Positions 7,631-16,609 of a stretch of DNA of 64,000 nucleotides are shown here, in pieces. Position numbers and translations under genes: made by a program. Below the pieces are notes generated by a model that saw only the letters and a list, made by a program, of their open reading frames with translations, ran no database searches and was not told the DNA's origin. Within the stretch, counting starts at the first letter, position 1. Each line of letters starts with the position of its first letter. Source of the DNA: Pseudomonas gozinkensis (GTDB lineage: Bacteria > Pseudomonadota > Gammaproteobacteria > Pseudomonadales > Pseudomonadaceae); the NCBI RefSeq assembly GCF_014863585.1, contig NZ_CP062253.1:5145001-5209000 (forward strand). Reading direction: 5' to 3'.

Positions 7631-10419
7631 ATGCCAGCGTGCATTGGCAAACACCGTCGCTGGCCGTCAGCGGCCCGCGTGGCGATGCCATCCGAACGGT
7701 CGATTACTTGCGCAAGGTCGCGGGCGGTGCCGTGCAGGCGCTGGTTACTCGCCAACAGCATGACGTTGCCGGACGCCCGGTGGCGCAATTCGACCCGCGC
7801 CTGGCCATACCCAGTACCCAGACCGTGTTTGCACTGAACGGCCAGCCGCTCAAAACGGCCAATGTCGATGCCGGCGTGAATGTCACACTGCCGGGACTGA
7901 CCGGGGAATCCCGAAAGACCTGGAACGCAAACGGCAATCACCGACACATCACGTACGACAATCAGATGCGCCCGATAGCCGTTGCAGAGAACGGTACACC
8001 CGACATCGAGACGTTCACCTACGCCGGCGGCTCGGCCGCCCCCGATTACAACCTGCGTGGGCAACTGACCAGGCTGACGGATGCATCGGGCTCGGTCGAA
8101 TTCAAAAGCTACGCGCTGACCGGCCAGCCACTGAGTGAAACCCGCACCTTCACAGACGCCCAGACGTACACCAGCCAGCAAGTCTTCAGCCCGCTCGGTG
8201 CGATGCTCGAGAGCACCGATGCGGGTGGGCACCAGCAACAATGGATTTACGACGTGGCCGGACAGCTCATCCTGGCGCACCTGCAAATCAACGGGGAAGC
8301 CTGGCAGCCAATATTGAAGGGCATGCGATACAACGCCGAAGGAAAAGTCATCGAGCAACAAAGCGCAAACGACGTCACCAGCAGTTGGGTTTACGACAAA
8401 GCCAACGGACGGCTACGCCGACAGTCTGCGCACAAAGCTTCGGGAACGGTGCTGAAGGATGACGAATATGAAGACGATCCGATGGGCAACATTATCGGCA
8501 TACATGACCTCACCTACCGGCCGACCTACTTTCGCAATCAGCGGGTCGACGGCGTTCGCAAGTTCGAATATGACTCCCTGTCGCGCCTGACCCGAGCCAC
8601 CGGCCACGACGACGCGCCACCCAAGGACAACCCGGGCCGACCACAGCCGACCGATCCCAACGACCGATGCAATTTCGTCCAGACCTATGAAATGGACGAC
8701 AACGGGAATCTGACCTGTCTGACCCATGTTCGCGACGGCAACACCTACCATTACGAGATGTTCGTCGACCCGCACAGCAATCGTGCAGTGCGATGGAAAA
8801 AGGGCAATCCGACCCCAGACTTCAACGTCGAGTTCGATGCTGCCGGTAACCTCCTGGCCCTGCAGCGTGGCCAGCCGATCCAGTGGAACAACCGCAATCA
8901 AGTGCAATCGGTGACGTTGGTCGAACACGCTGGCGGCCCCCCTGATGCCGAGCAATATCGATACAGCCAGGGCGTGCGCGTACACAAACGGCTGGAAACC
9001 CACAGCGGGGCCGTCAGCCACTTTGTCGATGTTCGCTACTTGCAGAACCTGCAGATTCGCAGCAAGGACAACGGCGAACGTCTGCACCTCATCACCGTTG
9101 CCACCGGCGTCGTACAGGTCACTTGCCTGCACTGGGTAAACAAAAGGCCGGTAGAGATCGAGAACAATCAATTGCGTTACTCCCTGGCAGACCATTTGGG
9201 CTCGACTGTGATGGAGCTGGATGGTTCAGCGCAGTTGATCAGCGAGGAGACCTTTTCCCCCTACGGCGGTACCGCCACGCTGGCGGCACGCTCGCAGATC
9301 GAGGTGGATTACAAGTTCATCCGCCACTCGGGCCAAGAGACGGATATCTCCGGACTTAGTGACTATGGGGCACGATATTACGCGCCGTGGCTGTGTCGCT
9401 GGATCAGTGCCGATCCGGCGGGGGATGTGGATGGGCCAAACCGGTATGCCTACGTCAGCAACAATCCGTTGCGCTATGTGGATGTAACAGGCGGCAGTAA
9501 ACAGGAAGCACAAATCCGGCTCGCGTCGGATTTCATTTCCACCGTGGGTGGCTTTGCAAGCCAGACCAATCAGGTCATGAATAACGTGATTCAAAGAAAA
9601 TATCGGACACGAGATCTGTTGGCCAATCTGGTTGCCGAGACAGGAAAAGGCGTCCTTGGATATGAAGCCGGGGTCCAGGCTGCCGGATTCGTCGATGGCA
9701 TCCTGCCCAGTGTACCGGGGGTACCTTACCTGGGATCTGGAGGGCTGATCGGAGGCAATATTGCCGGCGACGTGACCGGTGCAATGGCCGACACGATAGT
9801 CAACACCGTCGCAGAAAGACTCGGGGTCACGCTCGGCCCGCTGATTCCGCAAACATCGACAATGTCTGTCGACCGTATCAATCGCTCGTTGGGCGTTGGT
9901 CCCCCGCACAAAGCAATCAATAACTGGCAAGACGTCAAAGACCAGCGCCTGAACCCGGCCCTCGATTCGTTACTCAATCCTGAATTCGTGATGAACAGGA
10001 TCATGGCGTCGTGGATATCGATCATCCCCGGTGCGCTCAACATGTTTGCCCGAGCCATTGAAACGTACGACATCGGGGTCGGCCTGGATCCGGTCAAACT
10101 CCAAAAAATAGAAACCATGTATCAGGAATGGCAAACGGCTGTCGCTGAACACGCTGCGGCCTACGAAGATGCATTCAGCCGATTGGGCGTTGACGTCATC
10201 CCGGCTACGGGGCGATTGCAACCGGCTATCAGCCTGGCCAGCCTGCGTGAAGAAACCCGTGCCACCCAGGCAGACATCGCCCATGGGCTCAGAGGCATCA
10301 GGGCCTACAGGGAAATGAACACAACGGATAGTCGTTTCCTGAGGTCACAAGCTCATCCGGACATAAGTTTTTCCCGAGCACGCAACTTGTGGTCCAAGGT
10401 CCGAGGTTGGGTAGCTTGA
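7627..10419 (+). CDS. Tc toxin TcC subunit 1 (RHS core plus variable C-terminus)
   Basis: A 930-residue TcC/TccC protein starting MNASVHWQTPSLAV at an ATG overlapping the TcB stop by 4 bases. Residues 1 to about 620 form the RHS/YD-repeat core. It closes with the family's terminal motif WISADPAG...DGPNRYAYVSNNP...DVTGG, the region where TcC proteins self-cleave through paired aspartates. The remaining ~300 residues are the variable effector part. It is hydrophobic and glycine-rich near the start (VPGVPYLGSGGLIGGNIAGD) and otherwise helical, with no ADP-ribosyltransferase or other motif I recognise. An open frame running upstream of 7627 inside TcB is not used. Confidence 0.9.
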   Translation: MNASVHWQTPSLAVSGPRGDAIRTVDYLRKVAGGAVQALVTRQQHDVAGRPVAQFDPRLAIPSTQTVFALNGQPLKTANVDAGVNVTLPGLTGESRKTWNANGNHRHITYDNQMRPIAVAENGTPDIETFTYAGGSAAPDYNLRGQLTRLTDASGSVEFKSYALTGQPLSETRTFTDAQTYTSQQVFSPLGAMLESTDAGGHQQQWIYDVAGQLILAHLQINGEAWQPILKGMRYNAEGKVIEQQSANDVTSSWVYDKANGRLRRQSAHKASGTVLKDDEYEDDPMGNIIGIHDLTYRPTYFRNQRVDGVRKFEYDSLSRLTRATGHDDAPPKDNPGRPQPTDPNDRCNFVQTYEMDDNGNLTCLTHVRDGNTYHYEMFVDPHSNRAVRWKKGNPTPDFNVEFDAAGNLLALQRGQPIQWNNRNQVQSVTLVEHAGGPPDAEQYRYSQGVRVHKRLETHSGAVSHFVDVRYLQNLQIRSKDNGERLHLITVATGVVQVTCLHWVNKRPVEIENNQLRYSLADHLGSTVMELDGSAQLISEETFSPYGGTATLAARSQIEVDYKFIRHSGQETDISGLSDYGARYYAPWLCRWISADPAGDVDGPNRYAYVSNNPLRYVDVTGGSKQEAQIRLASDFISTVGGFASQTNQVMNNVIQRKYRTRDLLANLVAETGKGVLGYEAGVQAAGFVDGILPSVPGVPYLGSGGLIGGNIAGDVTGAMADTIVNTVAERLGVTLGPLIPQTSTMSVDRINRSLGVGPPHKAINNWQDVKDQRLNPALDSLLNPEFVMNRIMASWISIIPGALNMFARAIETYDIGVGLDPVKLQKIETMYQEWQTAVAEHAAAYEDAFSRLGVDVIPATGRLQPAISLASLREETRATQADIAHGLRGIRAYREMNTTDSRFLRSQAHPDISFSRARNLWSKVRGWVA

Positions 10420-13145
10420 TTCACAGGCACACCCCCTCGCTCATCGCAAATGACGGGCGAGGCCTGCCTGTTCGCCAGGTCGCCTATCTGCGCGCTATCG
10501 CCGACGCCCCGGTGGAAACGCTCATCACCCGCCTGCATCACGACACTGCCGGACGCTGGGTCGAGCAGCGGGATCCGCGTCTGTCCGTAGCCAACTTCGT
10601 GAATGTATTCGGGTTAAGTGATCAGCCTCTCAAGATCGTCAGCGTCGACGCCGACACGAGCCTGATCCTGCCAGGACTTGCCGGGGAAGAACTGCAACGC
10701 TGGGATGCGCGGGGCAATCACTGGCGCACAACCTTCGATAGTCAATTGCGGGCGGTGAGGCTCGACGTGAACGCGATGCCCGGCGTAGAAAAGATGACCT
10801 ACGCCGATGCCACCCAGGATCCCGGTCACAACCTGCGCGGACAGATGATCGAGCTGGAGGATTCATCGGGCTCGCTGAAGCTGCACGGCTACGCGCTGAC
10901 CGGCCCGGCACTGCACGAGACCCGCACCTTTCACGATGGCAAAGCGTATGTCAGCCGTCGCACTTTCAGCCCACTGGGCACGGTGCTGGAGACGATCGAC
11001 GCTGCCAGTCACAAGCAACAATCGACGTATGACGTTGCCGGGCAACTCATACACACACGGCTCCAGATCAACGGCCAGTCCAACTGGCAACCCGTGTTGA
11101 TCGGTGCCCGGTACAACCCCGCCGGACAGATCATCGAGCAACAGACCGGCAATGAAGTGCTCAGCCGCTGGCTCTACCGGTCCGCCGATGGCCGCCTGCA
11201 TCGCCACTGCGCGAAGAAAGCCTCGGGGGAGACACTTCAGGATTTCGAGTATGCATACGACCGGATGGGCAACATCACCCGCATTCTCGATCATGCCTAC
11301 ACGCGGACGTTCTTTCGTAACCAGCAGGTCGATGGCCATCGCGAATTCAGCTACGACTCGCTCTACCGACTGATCCGCGCCACCGGTTACAGCGATGCTC
11401 CGCCGAAGGACAACCCGGGCCGACCACAACCGACCGATCCCGACGACCGGCGCAATTACATCGAAACCTACGAATACGACCCCGGTAACAATCTCATCAA
11501 GACCACCCACGAGCGCGACGGCGCCAACCACAGCTTCGAGATGTGCATCGACCCCGCCAGCAACCGTGGCGTGCGCTGGAAACCCGGTGACCCGCCACCT
11601 GACTTCGCCGGGCTGTTCGACCCGGCCGGCAATCTGCTGGCCCTGCAACCCGGCCAGCCGATGCAGTGGAACCCTCGCGGAGAACTGGAAAAAGTCACCC
11701 TGCTCGACCGCAACGGCAGCAGCGCCAACGACGAAGAATACTACCGTTACAGCCAGGGCGAACGGGTCTACAAACGCCACGAGACCCACACCACAAAACT
11801 CAGTCACTTCCACGAAGTGCGCTATCTGCCGGGACTGGAGATCCGCACCAAAGACAATGGCGAAGAACTGCACGTCATCACACTCGACATCGGCCCCGAC
11901 GGCGCGCGCTGCCTGCATTGGGAGAAAGATCCGGACAACATCGGCCCCGATCAGCTGCGATTTACCCTGACCGACCACCTGGGTTCGGCGGTCAAGGAGC
12001 TGGGGGCACAGGCACAGTTGATCAGCGAGGAAGGCTATCTGCCGTTCGGCGGCACGGCTTTCTATGCCAAGCGTTCCGCCATCGAGGTCGCTTACAAAAC
12101 CCTGCGTTATTCCGGCAGGGAGATGGACGTCACCAGCCTGTACTACTACGGAGCCCGCTACTACGCACCGTGGCTGGGGCGCTGGATCAGCGCCGATCCG
12201 GAAGGTCCTGTGGACGGACCGAATCTGTACGCGTTTGTGGAGAACAATCCACAGCGCTACGTTGACCTGACAGGCAACGGCAAGTGGGAGGCACTGAATC
12301 GCCTGACCCCCGATACAACGCGAGATCGACTTCTGCGCCAAGCCAACTTCCACTTCACGCTACTGGAATCAGTGAGTCTGGGGGTCCGGGATATCGAGCA
12401 GCAGGTGCTCAATCATCGAACCGGGAATGCCAGCGGCGCTATTTCCACGGCAAAGCGAACCGGATTTTTTCTCGCGGAAAAAGGTGGATCGTTTGCCATG
12501 GGGGCCGGACTGACGGCGGCGGGTGCAGCCATCGGCATTCCTGGTGGCCCATTGGGAATGGTGATCATGGGTACTCTCGGTTTTCTGGCGTCCAAAGCCC
12601 TTGGCACAACGACCAAGACCATTGGCAAGAAAATCGGCTTCAACACTTCGGTCAGCCTGCAACCCGATCGACTCAAGAGTGACAAACTCCTGAAAATGAC
12701 CCGGGCTGACACCGGTCCTCTCGTCAATATCGAAACTCTCAAGGCTTACAACCCGATGACCACTGAGGGCCGGGCGCTGCTGAGAAAAGAGGGGCTGGAA
12801 GCCGGCAAAGATATTGCGTGGGCCGCAGGGGGCAAGGTCCCGTACGCAGGACCGGCGATAAAGGCGATTTCGGGGACAAGAGATATTCTCAAAGAGGTCA
12901 AAGCCATTGGCCAGGACCTTGCGCAAGAACAAATAGATGCTCTGGATTCAGACATCACCGCTCTGATGGACATGCTGCTGCTCGGCTCAGAACGATTGAT
13001 CGAACGTGCGACCCTGGCGGGAGAAACACAGTTGCTGGGACGCTCGCTGGAGCGCATCAGACAGAAGACCGAAAAGCGCCGTGGAGAACTCCGGGATCTA
13101 CGGACGGTGCTGCACTCCAGATCGGCGAGGTTTACCAAGGTGTAG
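10416..13145 (+). CDS. Tc toxin TcC subunit 2 (RHS core plus different C-terminus)
   Basis: A second TcC protein of 909 residues if started at TTG 10416, which overlaps the previous stop as TTGA and follows GAGG at 10403-10406. A GTG at 10389 in the same frame has no Shine-Dalgarno. The core matches the first TcC closely, including near-identical DNA around 8621-8660 and 11404-11440, so the pair arose by duplication. It ends in WISADPEG...DGPNLYAFVENNP...DLTGNG. The last ~290 residues differ from those of the first copy. They carry a glycine/alanine-rich hydrophobic stretch (AGLTAAGAAIGIPGG) and a charged helical tail, and the function is unrecognised. No terminator is evident before the kinase gene. 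Confidence 0.87.
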   Translation: MIHRHTPSLIANDGRGLPVRQVAYLRAIADAPVETLITRLHHDTAGRWVEQRDPRLSVANFVNVFGLSDQPLKIVSVDADTSLILPGLAGEELQRWDARGNHWRTTFDSQLRAVRLDVNAMPGVEKMTYADATQDPGHNLRGQMIELEDSSGSLKLHGYALTGPALHETRTFHDGKAYVSRRTFSPLGTVLETIDAASHKQQSTYDVAGQLIHTRLQINGQSNWQPVLIGARYNPAGQIIEQQTGNEVLSRWLYRSADGRLHRHCAKKASGETLQDFEYAYDRMGNITRILDHAYTRTFFRNQQVDGHREFSYDSLYRLIRATGYSDAPPKDNPGRPQPTDPDDRRNYIETYEYDPGNNLIKTTHERDGANHSFEMCIDPASNRGVRWKPGDPPPDFAGLFDPAGNLLALQPGQPMQWNPRGELEKVTLLDRNGSSANDEEYYRYSQGERVYKRHETHTTKLSHFHEVRYLPGLEIRTKDNGEELHVITLDIGPDGARCLHWEKDPDNIGPDQLRFTLTDHLGSAVKELGAQAQLISEEGYLPFGGTAFYAKRSAIEVAYKTLRYSGREMDVTSLYYYGARYYAPWLGRWISADPEGPVDGPNLYAFVENNPQRYVDLTGNGKWEALNRLTPDTTRDRLLRQANFHFTLLESVSLGVRDIEQQVLNHRTGNASGAISTAKRTGFFLAEKGGSFAMGAGLTAAGAAIGIPGGPLGMVIMGTLGFLASKALGTTTKTIGKKIGFNTSVSLQPDRLKSDKLLKMTRADTGPLVNIETLKAYNPMTTEGRALLRKEGLEAGKDIAWAAGGKVPYAGPAIKAISGTRDILKEVKAIGQDLAQEQIDALDSDITALMDMLLLGSERLIERATLAGETQLLGRSLERIRQKTEKRRGELRDLRTVLHSRSARFTKV

Positions 13146-13208
13146 AACACAGTGGAGCGGCGCCTCGTGGTATGGTGCCAGCCCCATTTCACCGTCAGTT
13201 TTCTCAGC

Positions 13209-14969
13209 ATGCTGCCGACTTCCCGTACCTTGCGTCTGTCGTTGTACACCCTGCTGATCATCGCCGGCGCCGCCCTCGCCGCGACACTTGCGATCCGCCA
13301 CGCCGAGCGCCAGGCGCTGGAAGAAGACGCCGCCCGGGCCAATCAGCAACTGGCGCTTTACGCCAACTCGCTGCACACCCTGATCGACCGCTACCGCGCC
13401 CTGCCCGCCGTTCTGGCGCTGGACCCGCAATTGCGTGCGGCGCTGGCGGGGCCCGTCAGCCCGGAGCAGCAGGCAGCGCTGAACCTGAAGCTGGAAAAAA
13501 TCAACGGCGCCGCGCAGTCCTCGACCCTGGAACTACTCGATCACACCGGTCTTGCAGTGGCGGCCAGTAACTGGCGGCTGCCCAGCAGTTACGTCGGTCA
13601 CAACTACGGCTTTCGGCCCTACTTCAGTCAGACCCGCACCCAGGGCACCGGGCGTTTTTATGCGGTCGGCGTGACCAGCGGGATTCCCGGTTACTTCCTG
13701 TCCAGCGCGGTATTGGGCGACAACGAAGAGTTTCTCGGGGCGATGGTGGTCAAGCTCGAATTCCCCGAACTCGAACGCGAATGGAGCCAGGGCAGTGACA
13801 CCCTGCTGGTCAGCGATGCGCGCGGGATCATCTTCATCGCCAACCAGCCCGGCTGGCGTTATCGCCTGCTGCACCCGCTGAGCCCGGCCGATTACCGCGA
13901 GATCAAGGCCACCCGCCAATACGACAAACAGTCGCTGGTGCCGCTGACACATCTGGCGCTGCGCAGCTTCGACGACAACAGTGATCTGCGCCGCGTCGAA
14001 GGCCCGCAAGGCACGGCGGATTACCTGTGGGAATCGCTGCCGCTGACTGCCGAAGGCTGGACCCTGCATCTGTTGCGACGCCCGCAACTGTCCTTCGAAG
14101 ACCAGCGCAATGCCGGGCTCGCCGCCGCCGGGGTGTGGCTGGCGCTGGTATTCCTGTTGCTGTTCCTCAATCAGCGCTGGCGCCTGGCGAAGATGCGCCA
14201 GCGCAGCCGCGAAGAGCTTGAGCAACTGGTCGAGGAACGCACCCGCGATTTGCGTACCGCCCAGGACGGCCTGGTGCAATCAGCGAAACTGGCGGCACTG
14301 GGGCAGATGTCCGCCGCGCTGGCCCACGAAATCAACCAGCCGCTGACCGCCCAGCGCATGCAACTGGCGACCCTGCGCCTGCTGCTCGATCATGGCCGGG
14401 TCGATGACGCCTACAAGGCGCTCAAACCGGTGGATGACATGCTCACGCGCATGGCGGCCCTGACCGGCCACCTGAAAACCTTCGCCCGCAAGAGCCCAAG
14501 CGGCTTGCGCGAACGGCTGGATCTGGCGACGGTGGTCGATCAGGCCCTGCAATTGCTCGATGCGCGTCTGCGCGATGAACAGGTCAGTCTGGTGCTGCAC
14601 CTGACCCGTCCGGCGTGGGTGCGCGGCGATGCGATCCGCCTGGAGCAGGTGTTGATCAACCTGCTGCGCAATGCCCTCGACGCCATGCAAGGCAAGCCTT
14701 GCAAGCGTCTGGAAATCCGTCTGGAAGCCGACGAACAGCTGTGGCGACTGAGCGTTATAGACAACGGCGGCGGCATCGCCGAAGAACATCTGGGTCAGGT
14801 GTTCGATCCGTTTTTCACCACTAAACCTGTGGGTGACGGGCTGGGTCTGGGGCTGGCAGTGTCCTTCGCCATCGTCCATGAATCCGGCGGACGCCTGTGC
14901 GCCGAGAATGGCGACAACGGCGCGGTGTTCAGCCTGACCTTGCCGATCGATCTGGAGGCGCACATCTGA
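13209..14969 (+). CDS. DctB/MifS-like sensor histidine kinase
   Basis: A 586-residue membrane kinase from ATG 13209; upstream in-frame starts would add a non-hydrophobic extension. Layout: TM helix 1 at residues 8-30, a long periplasmic double-Cache-type sensor, TM helix 2 near 305-325, a coiled-coil linker, a HisKA domain with HEINQP (His373), and an HATPase_c domain (NLLRNALDAM, DNGGGI, GLGLGLAVS). The DctB family senses dicarboxylates or 2-oxoglutarate and phosphorylates a sigma-54 activator. The stop overlaps the regulator gene (TGATG). The downstream 2-oxoglutarate permease points to a MifS-like role rather than C4-dicarboxylate (dctPQM) control; that is an inference from context. Confidence 0.88.
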   Translation: MLPTSRTLRLSLYTLLIIAGAALAATLAIRHAERQALEEDAARANQQLALYANSLHTLIDRYRALPAVLALDPQLRAALAGPVSPEQQAALNLKLEKINGAAQSSTLELLDHTGLAVAASNWRLPSSYVGHNYGFRPYFSQTRTQGTGRFYAVGVTSGIPGYFLSSAVLGDNEEFLGAMVVKLEFPELEREWSQGSDTLLVSDARGIIFIANQPGWRYRLLHPLSPADYREIKATRQYDKQSLVPLTHLALRSFDDNSDLRRVEGPQGTADYLWESLPLTAEGWTLHLLRRPQLSFEDQRNAGLAAAGVWLALVFLLLFLNQRWRLAKMRQRSREELEQLVEERTRDLRTAQDGLVQSAKLAALGQMSAALAHEINQPLTAQRMQLATLRLLLDHGRVDDAYKALKPVDDMLTRMAALTGHLKTFARKSPSGLRERLDLATVVDQALQLLDARLRDEQVSLVLHLTRPAWVRGDAIRLEQVLINLLRNALDAMQGKPCKRLEIRLEADEQLWRLSVIDNGGGIAEEHLGQVFDPFFTTKPVGDGLGLGLAVSFAIVHESGGRLCAENGDNGAVFSLTLPIDLEAHI

Positions 14970-16297
14970 TGCTCAATGCGGTGATGGTGGTCGATGACGA
15001 AAGCAGCATTCGCAATGCCGTCGAGCAATGGCTGAGTCTGTCCGGGTTCGAGGTGCAGCTGTTCAGCCGCGCCGAGGAATGCCTGGCGGCGCTGCCGGCG
15101 CATTTTGCCGGGGTGATTGTCAGTGATGTACGCATGCCCGGCCTCAGTGGCCTGGAACTGCTGGCCGAGGTGCAGCGTCGGGATGCCGACCTGCCGGTGA
15201 TTCTGCTGACCGGCCACGGCGATGTGCCGATGGCGGTCGAAGCCATGCGCGACGGCGCCTACGACTTCCTGGAAAAACCCTTCAGCCCCGAGACCCTGCT
15301 CGGCAGCCTGCGGCGGGCGCTGGACAAGCGTCGGCTGGTGCTGGAAAACCGCGCCCTGCACGAACAGGCCGACAACCGCACCAGACTGGATGCGACGTTG
15401 CTCGGGGTATCCCGTGGCTTGCAGACCCTGCGCCGACAGGTGCTGGATCTGGCGACGCTGCCGGTCAACGTGCTGATCCGTGGCGAAACCGGCAGCGGCA
15501 AGGAACTGGTCGCCCGCTGCCTGCACGACTTCGGCCCGCGCGCCGACAAACCCTTCGTGGCGCTGAACTGCGCGGCGATTCCCGAGCAATTGTTCGAAGC
15601 CGAGCTGTTCGGGCATGAGAGCGGCGCGTTCACCGGGGCTTCCGGCAAGCGCATCGGCAAGCTGGAATACGCCGACGGCGGCACGCTGTTTCTCGATGAA
15701 ATCGAAAGCATGCCGCTGGCCCAGCAGGTGAAACTGCTGCGGGTGTTGCAGGAGCAGAAGCTGGAGCGGCTGGGGTCGAACCAGAGCATTCGCGTGGACT
15801 TGCGGATCGTCGCGGCGACCAAACCCGATCTGCTGGATGAAGCGCGGGCCGGGCGTTTTCGTGAAGACCTGGCGTATCGCCTGAACGTCGCGGAGCTGCG
15901 ATTGCCGCCGCTGCGTGATCGTCGCGAAGACATTCCGTTGTTGTTCGAGTCCTTCGCTCAAAGTGCCGCCCAGCGCTTGGGCCGGACTTTTCCGCCGCTC
16001 AGTGGTGCGCAGTTGAGCCACCTGCTCAGCCATGACTGGCCGGGCAATGTGCGGGAGTTGGCGAACGTGGCCGAGCGTCAGGTGTTGGGGCTGGATGAGC
16101 CCGTACAGGCTATCGATCCCGGCCAATCACTGGCGGCGCAGCAAGAGGCGTTTGAGGCGCAGTGTCTGCGGGCTGCTTTGACCCGGCACAAGGGTGATGT
16201 GAAAGCGGTGCTTGAGGAGCTGCAACTGCCGCGTCGCACGTTTAATGAAAAGATGCAGCGGCATGGGTTGACCCGGGAAATGTTCGTACCCGACTGA
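14969..16297 (+). CDS. sigma-54-dependent response regulator, DctD/MifR-like
   Basis: A 442-residue NtrC-family activator. The receiver domain has acidic residues D9-D10 and phosphoacceptor D53 (SDVRMPG). The AAA+ domain has Walker A GETGSGKE (172-179), the sigma-54-contact loop GAFTGA (219-224) and a Walker B-like LFLDEIES. A Fis-type helix-turn-helix ends the protein (LEELQLPRRTFNEKMQRHG). The ATG overlaps the kinase stop, so the two are coupled. Its expected target is the sigma-54 promoter 234 bases downstream, in front of kgtP. Confidence 0.92.
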   Translation: MLNAVMVVDDESSIRNAVEQWLSLSGFEVQLFSRAEECLAALPAHFAGVIVSDVRMPGLSGLELLAEVQRRDADLPVILLTGHGDVPMAVEAMRDGAYDFLEKPFSPETLLGSLRRALDKRRLVLENRALHEQADNRTRLDATLLGVSRGLQTLRRQVLDLATLPVNVLIRGETGSGKELVARCLHDFGPRADKPFVALNCAAIPEQLFEAELFGHESGAFTGASGKRIGKLEYADGGTLFLDEIESMPLAQQVKLLRVLQEQKLERLGSNQSIRVDLRIVAATKPDLLDEARAGRFREDLAYRLNVAELRLPPLRDRREDIPLLFESFAQSAAQRLGRTFPPLSGAQLSHLLSHDWPGNVRELANVAERQVLGLDEPVQAIDPGQSLAAQQEAFEAQCLRAALTRHKGDVKAVLEELQLPRRTFNEKMQRHGLTREMFVPD

Positions 16298-16309
16298 TCG
16301 CCCCCACGT

Positions 16310-16415
16310 GATCGTTCCCGCGCTCCGCGTGGGAATGCCTCAATGGACGCTCTGCGTCCGCTTTGGGACGCAGAGCGTCCCGGGCAGCATTCCCACGCGG
16401 AGCGTGGGAACGATC
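16310..16415. repeat. long dispersed inverted repeat, family B copy 1
   Basis: About 106 bases with outer arms gatcgttccc(a/g)cgctccgcgtgggaa and its complement, plus an inner pair around ggacgctctgcgtcc. Related copies are at 31099-31209 and 43902-44004. It is distinct from the tgtgggagc REPs. It lies just after the response-regulator gene and could fold as a long cruciform RNA. Confidence 0.85.
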
Positions 16416-16444
16416 AGAAATTTCTGACACCCCCGATCAGATAG

Positions 16445-16456
16445 GCGGAAATCCGC
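16445..16456. promoter_or_regulatory. candidate activator site (UAS) for kgtP
   Basis: Arms GCGGA and TCCGC are separated by AA, about 76 bases upstream of the -24 element. That is a normal place for an NtrC-family enhancer site. The assignment is positional only. Confidence 0.35.
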
Positions 16457-16530
16457 TCATTCATTCCGGATCATCGGCAAAATCCCGCTCAACCCATCTC
16501 CCCAACCCCTCTAATCCGGCCCTCCCCCCG

Positions 16531-16547
16531 TTGGCACAGCTCCTGCT
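16531..16547 (+). promoter_or_regulatory. sigma-54 (-24/-12) promoter of kgtP
   Basis: TTGGCACAGCTCCTGCT matches the RpoN consensus, with GG at 16533-16534 and GC at 16545-16546 separated by exactly 10 bases. It lies 63 bases before the kgtP start and directly downstream of a sigma-54 activator gene. Confidence 0.85.
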
Positions 16548-16609
16548 ATAGCCCTCGCAGGCTGCGTTCCAACGCGCTCCACAAAAACAATTAAACGAAG
16601 GATCCTTCA

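Noticed and set aside
9481..13145. ADP-ribosyltransferase (SpvB/TccC3-type) domain in the TcC tails
   Set aside because: No convincing Arg / Ser-Thr-Ser / Glu-x-Glu arrangement was seen in either C-terminus, despite the SpvB-like domain in TcB.
13209..16297. Calling the two-component pair the C4-dicarboxylate system DctBD outright
   Set aside because: No dctPQM or dctA transporter is adjacent; the linked transporter is a KgtP-type permease, so ligand identity was left open.
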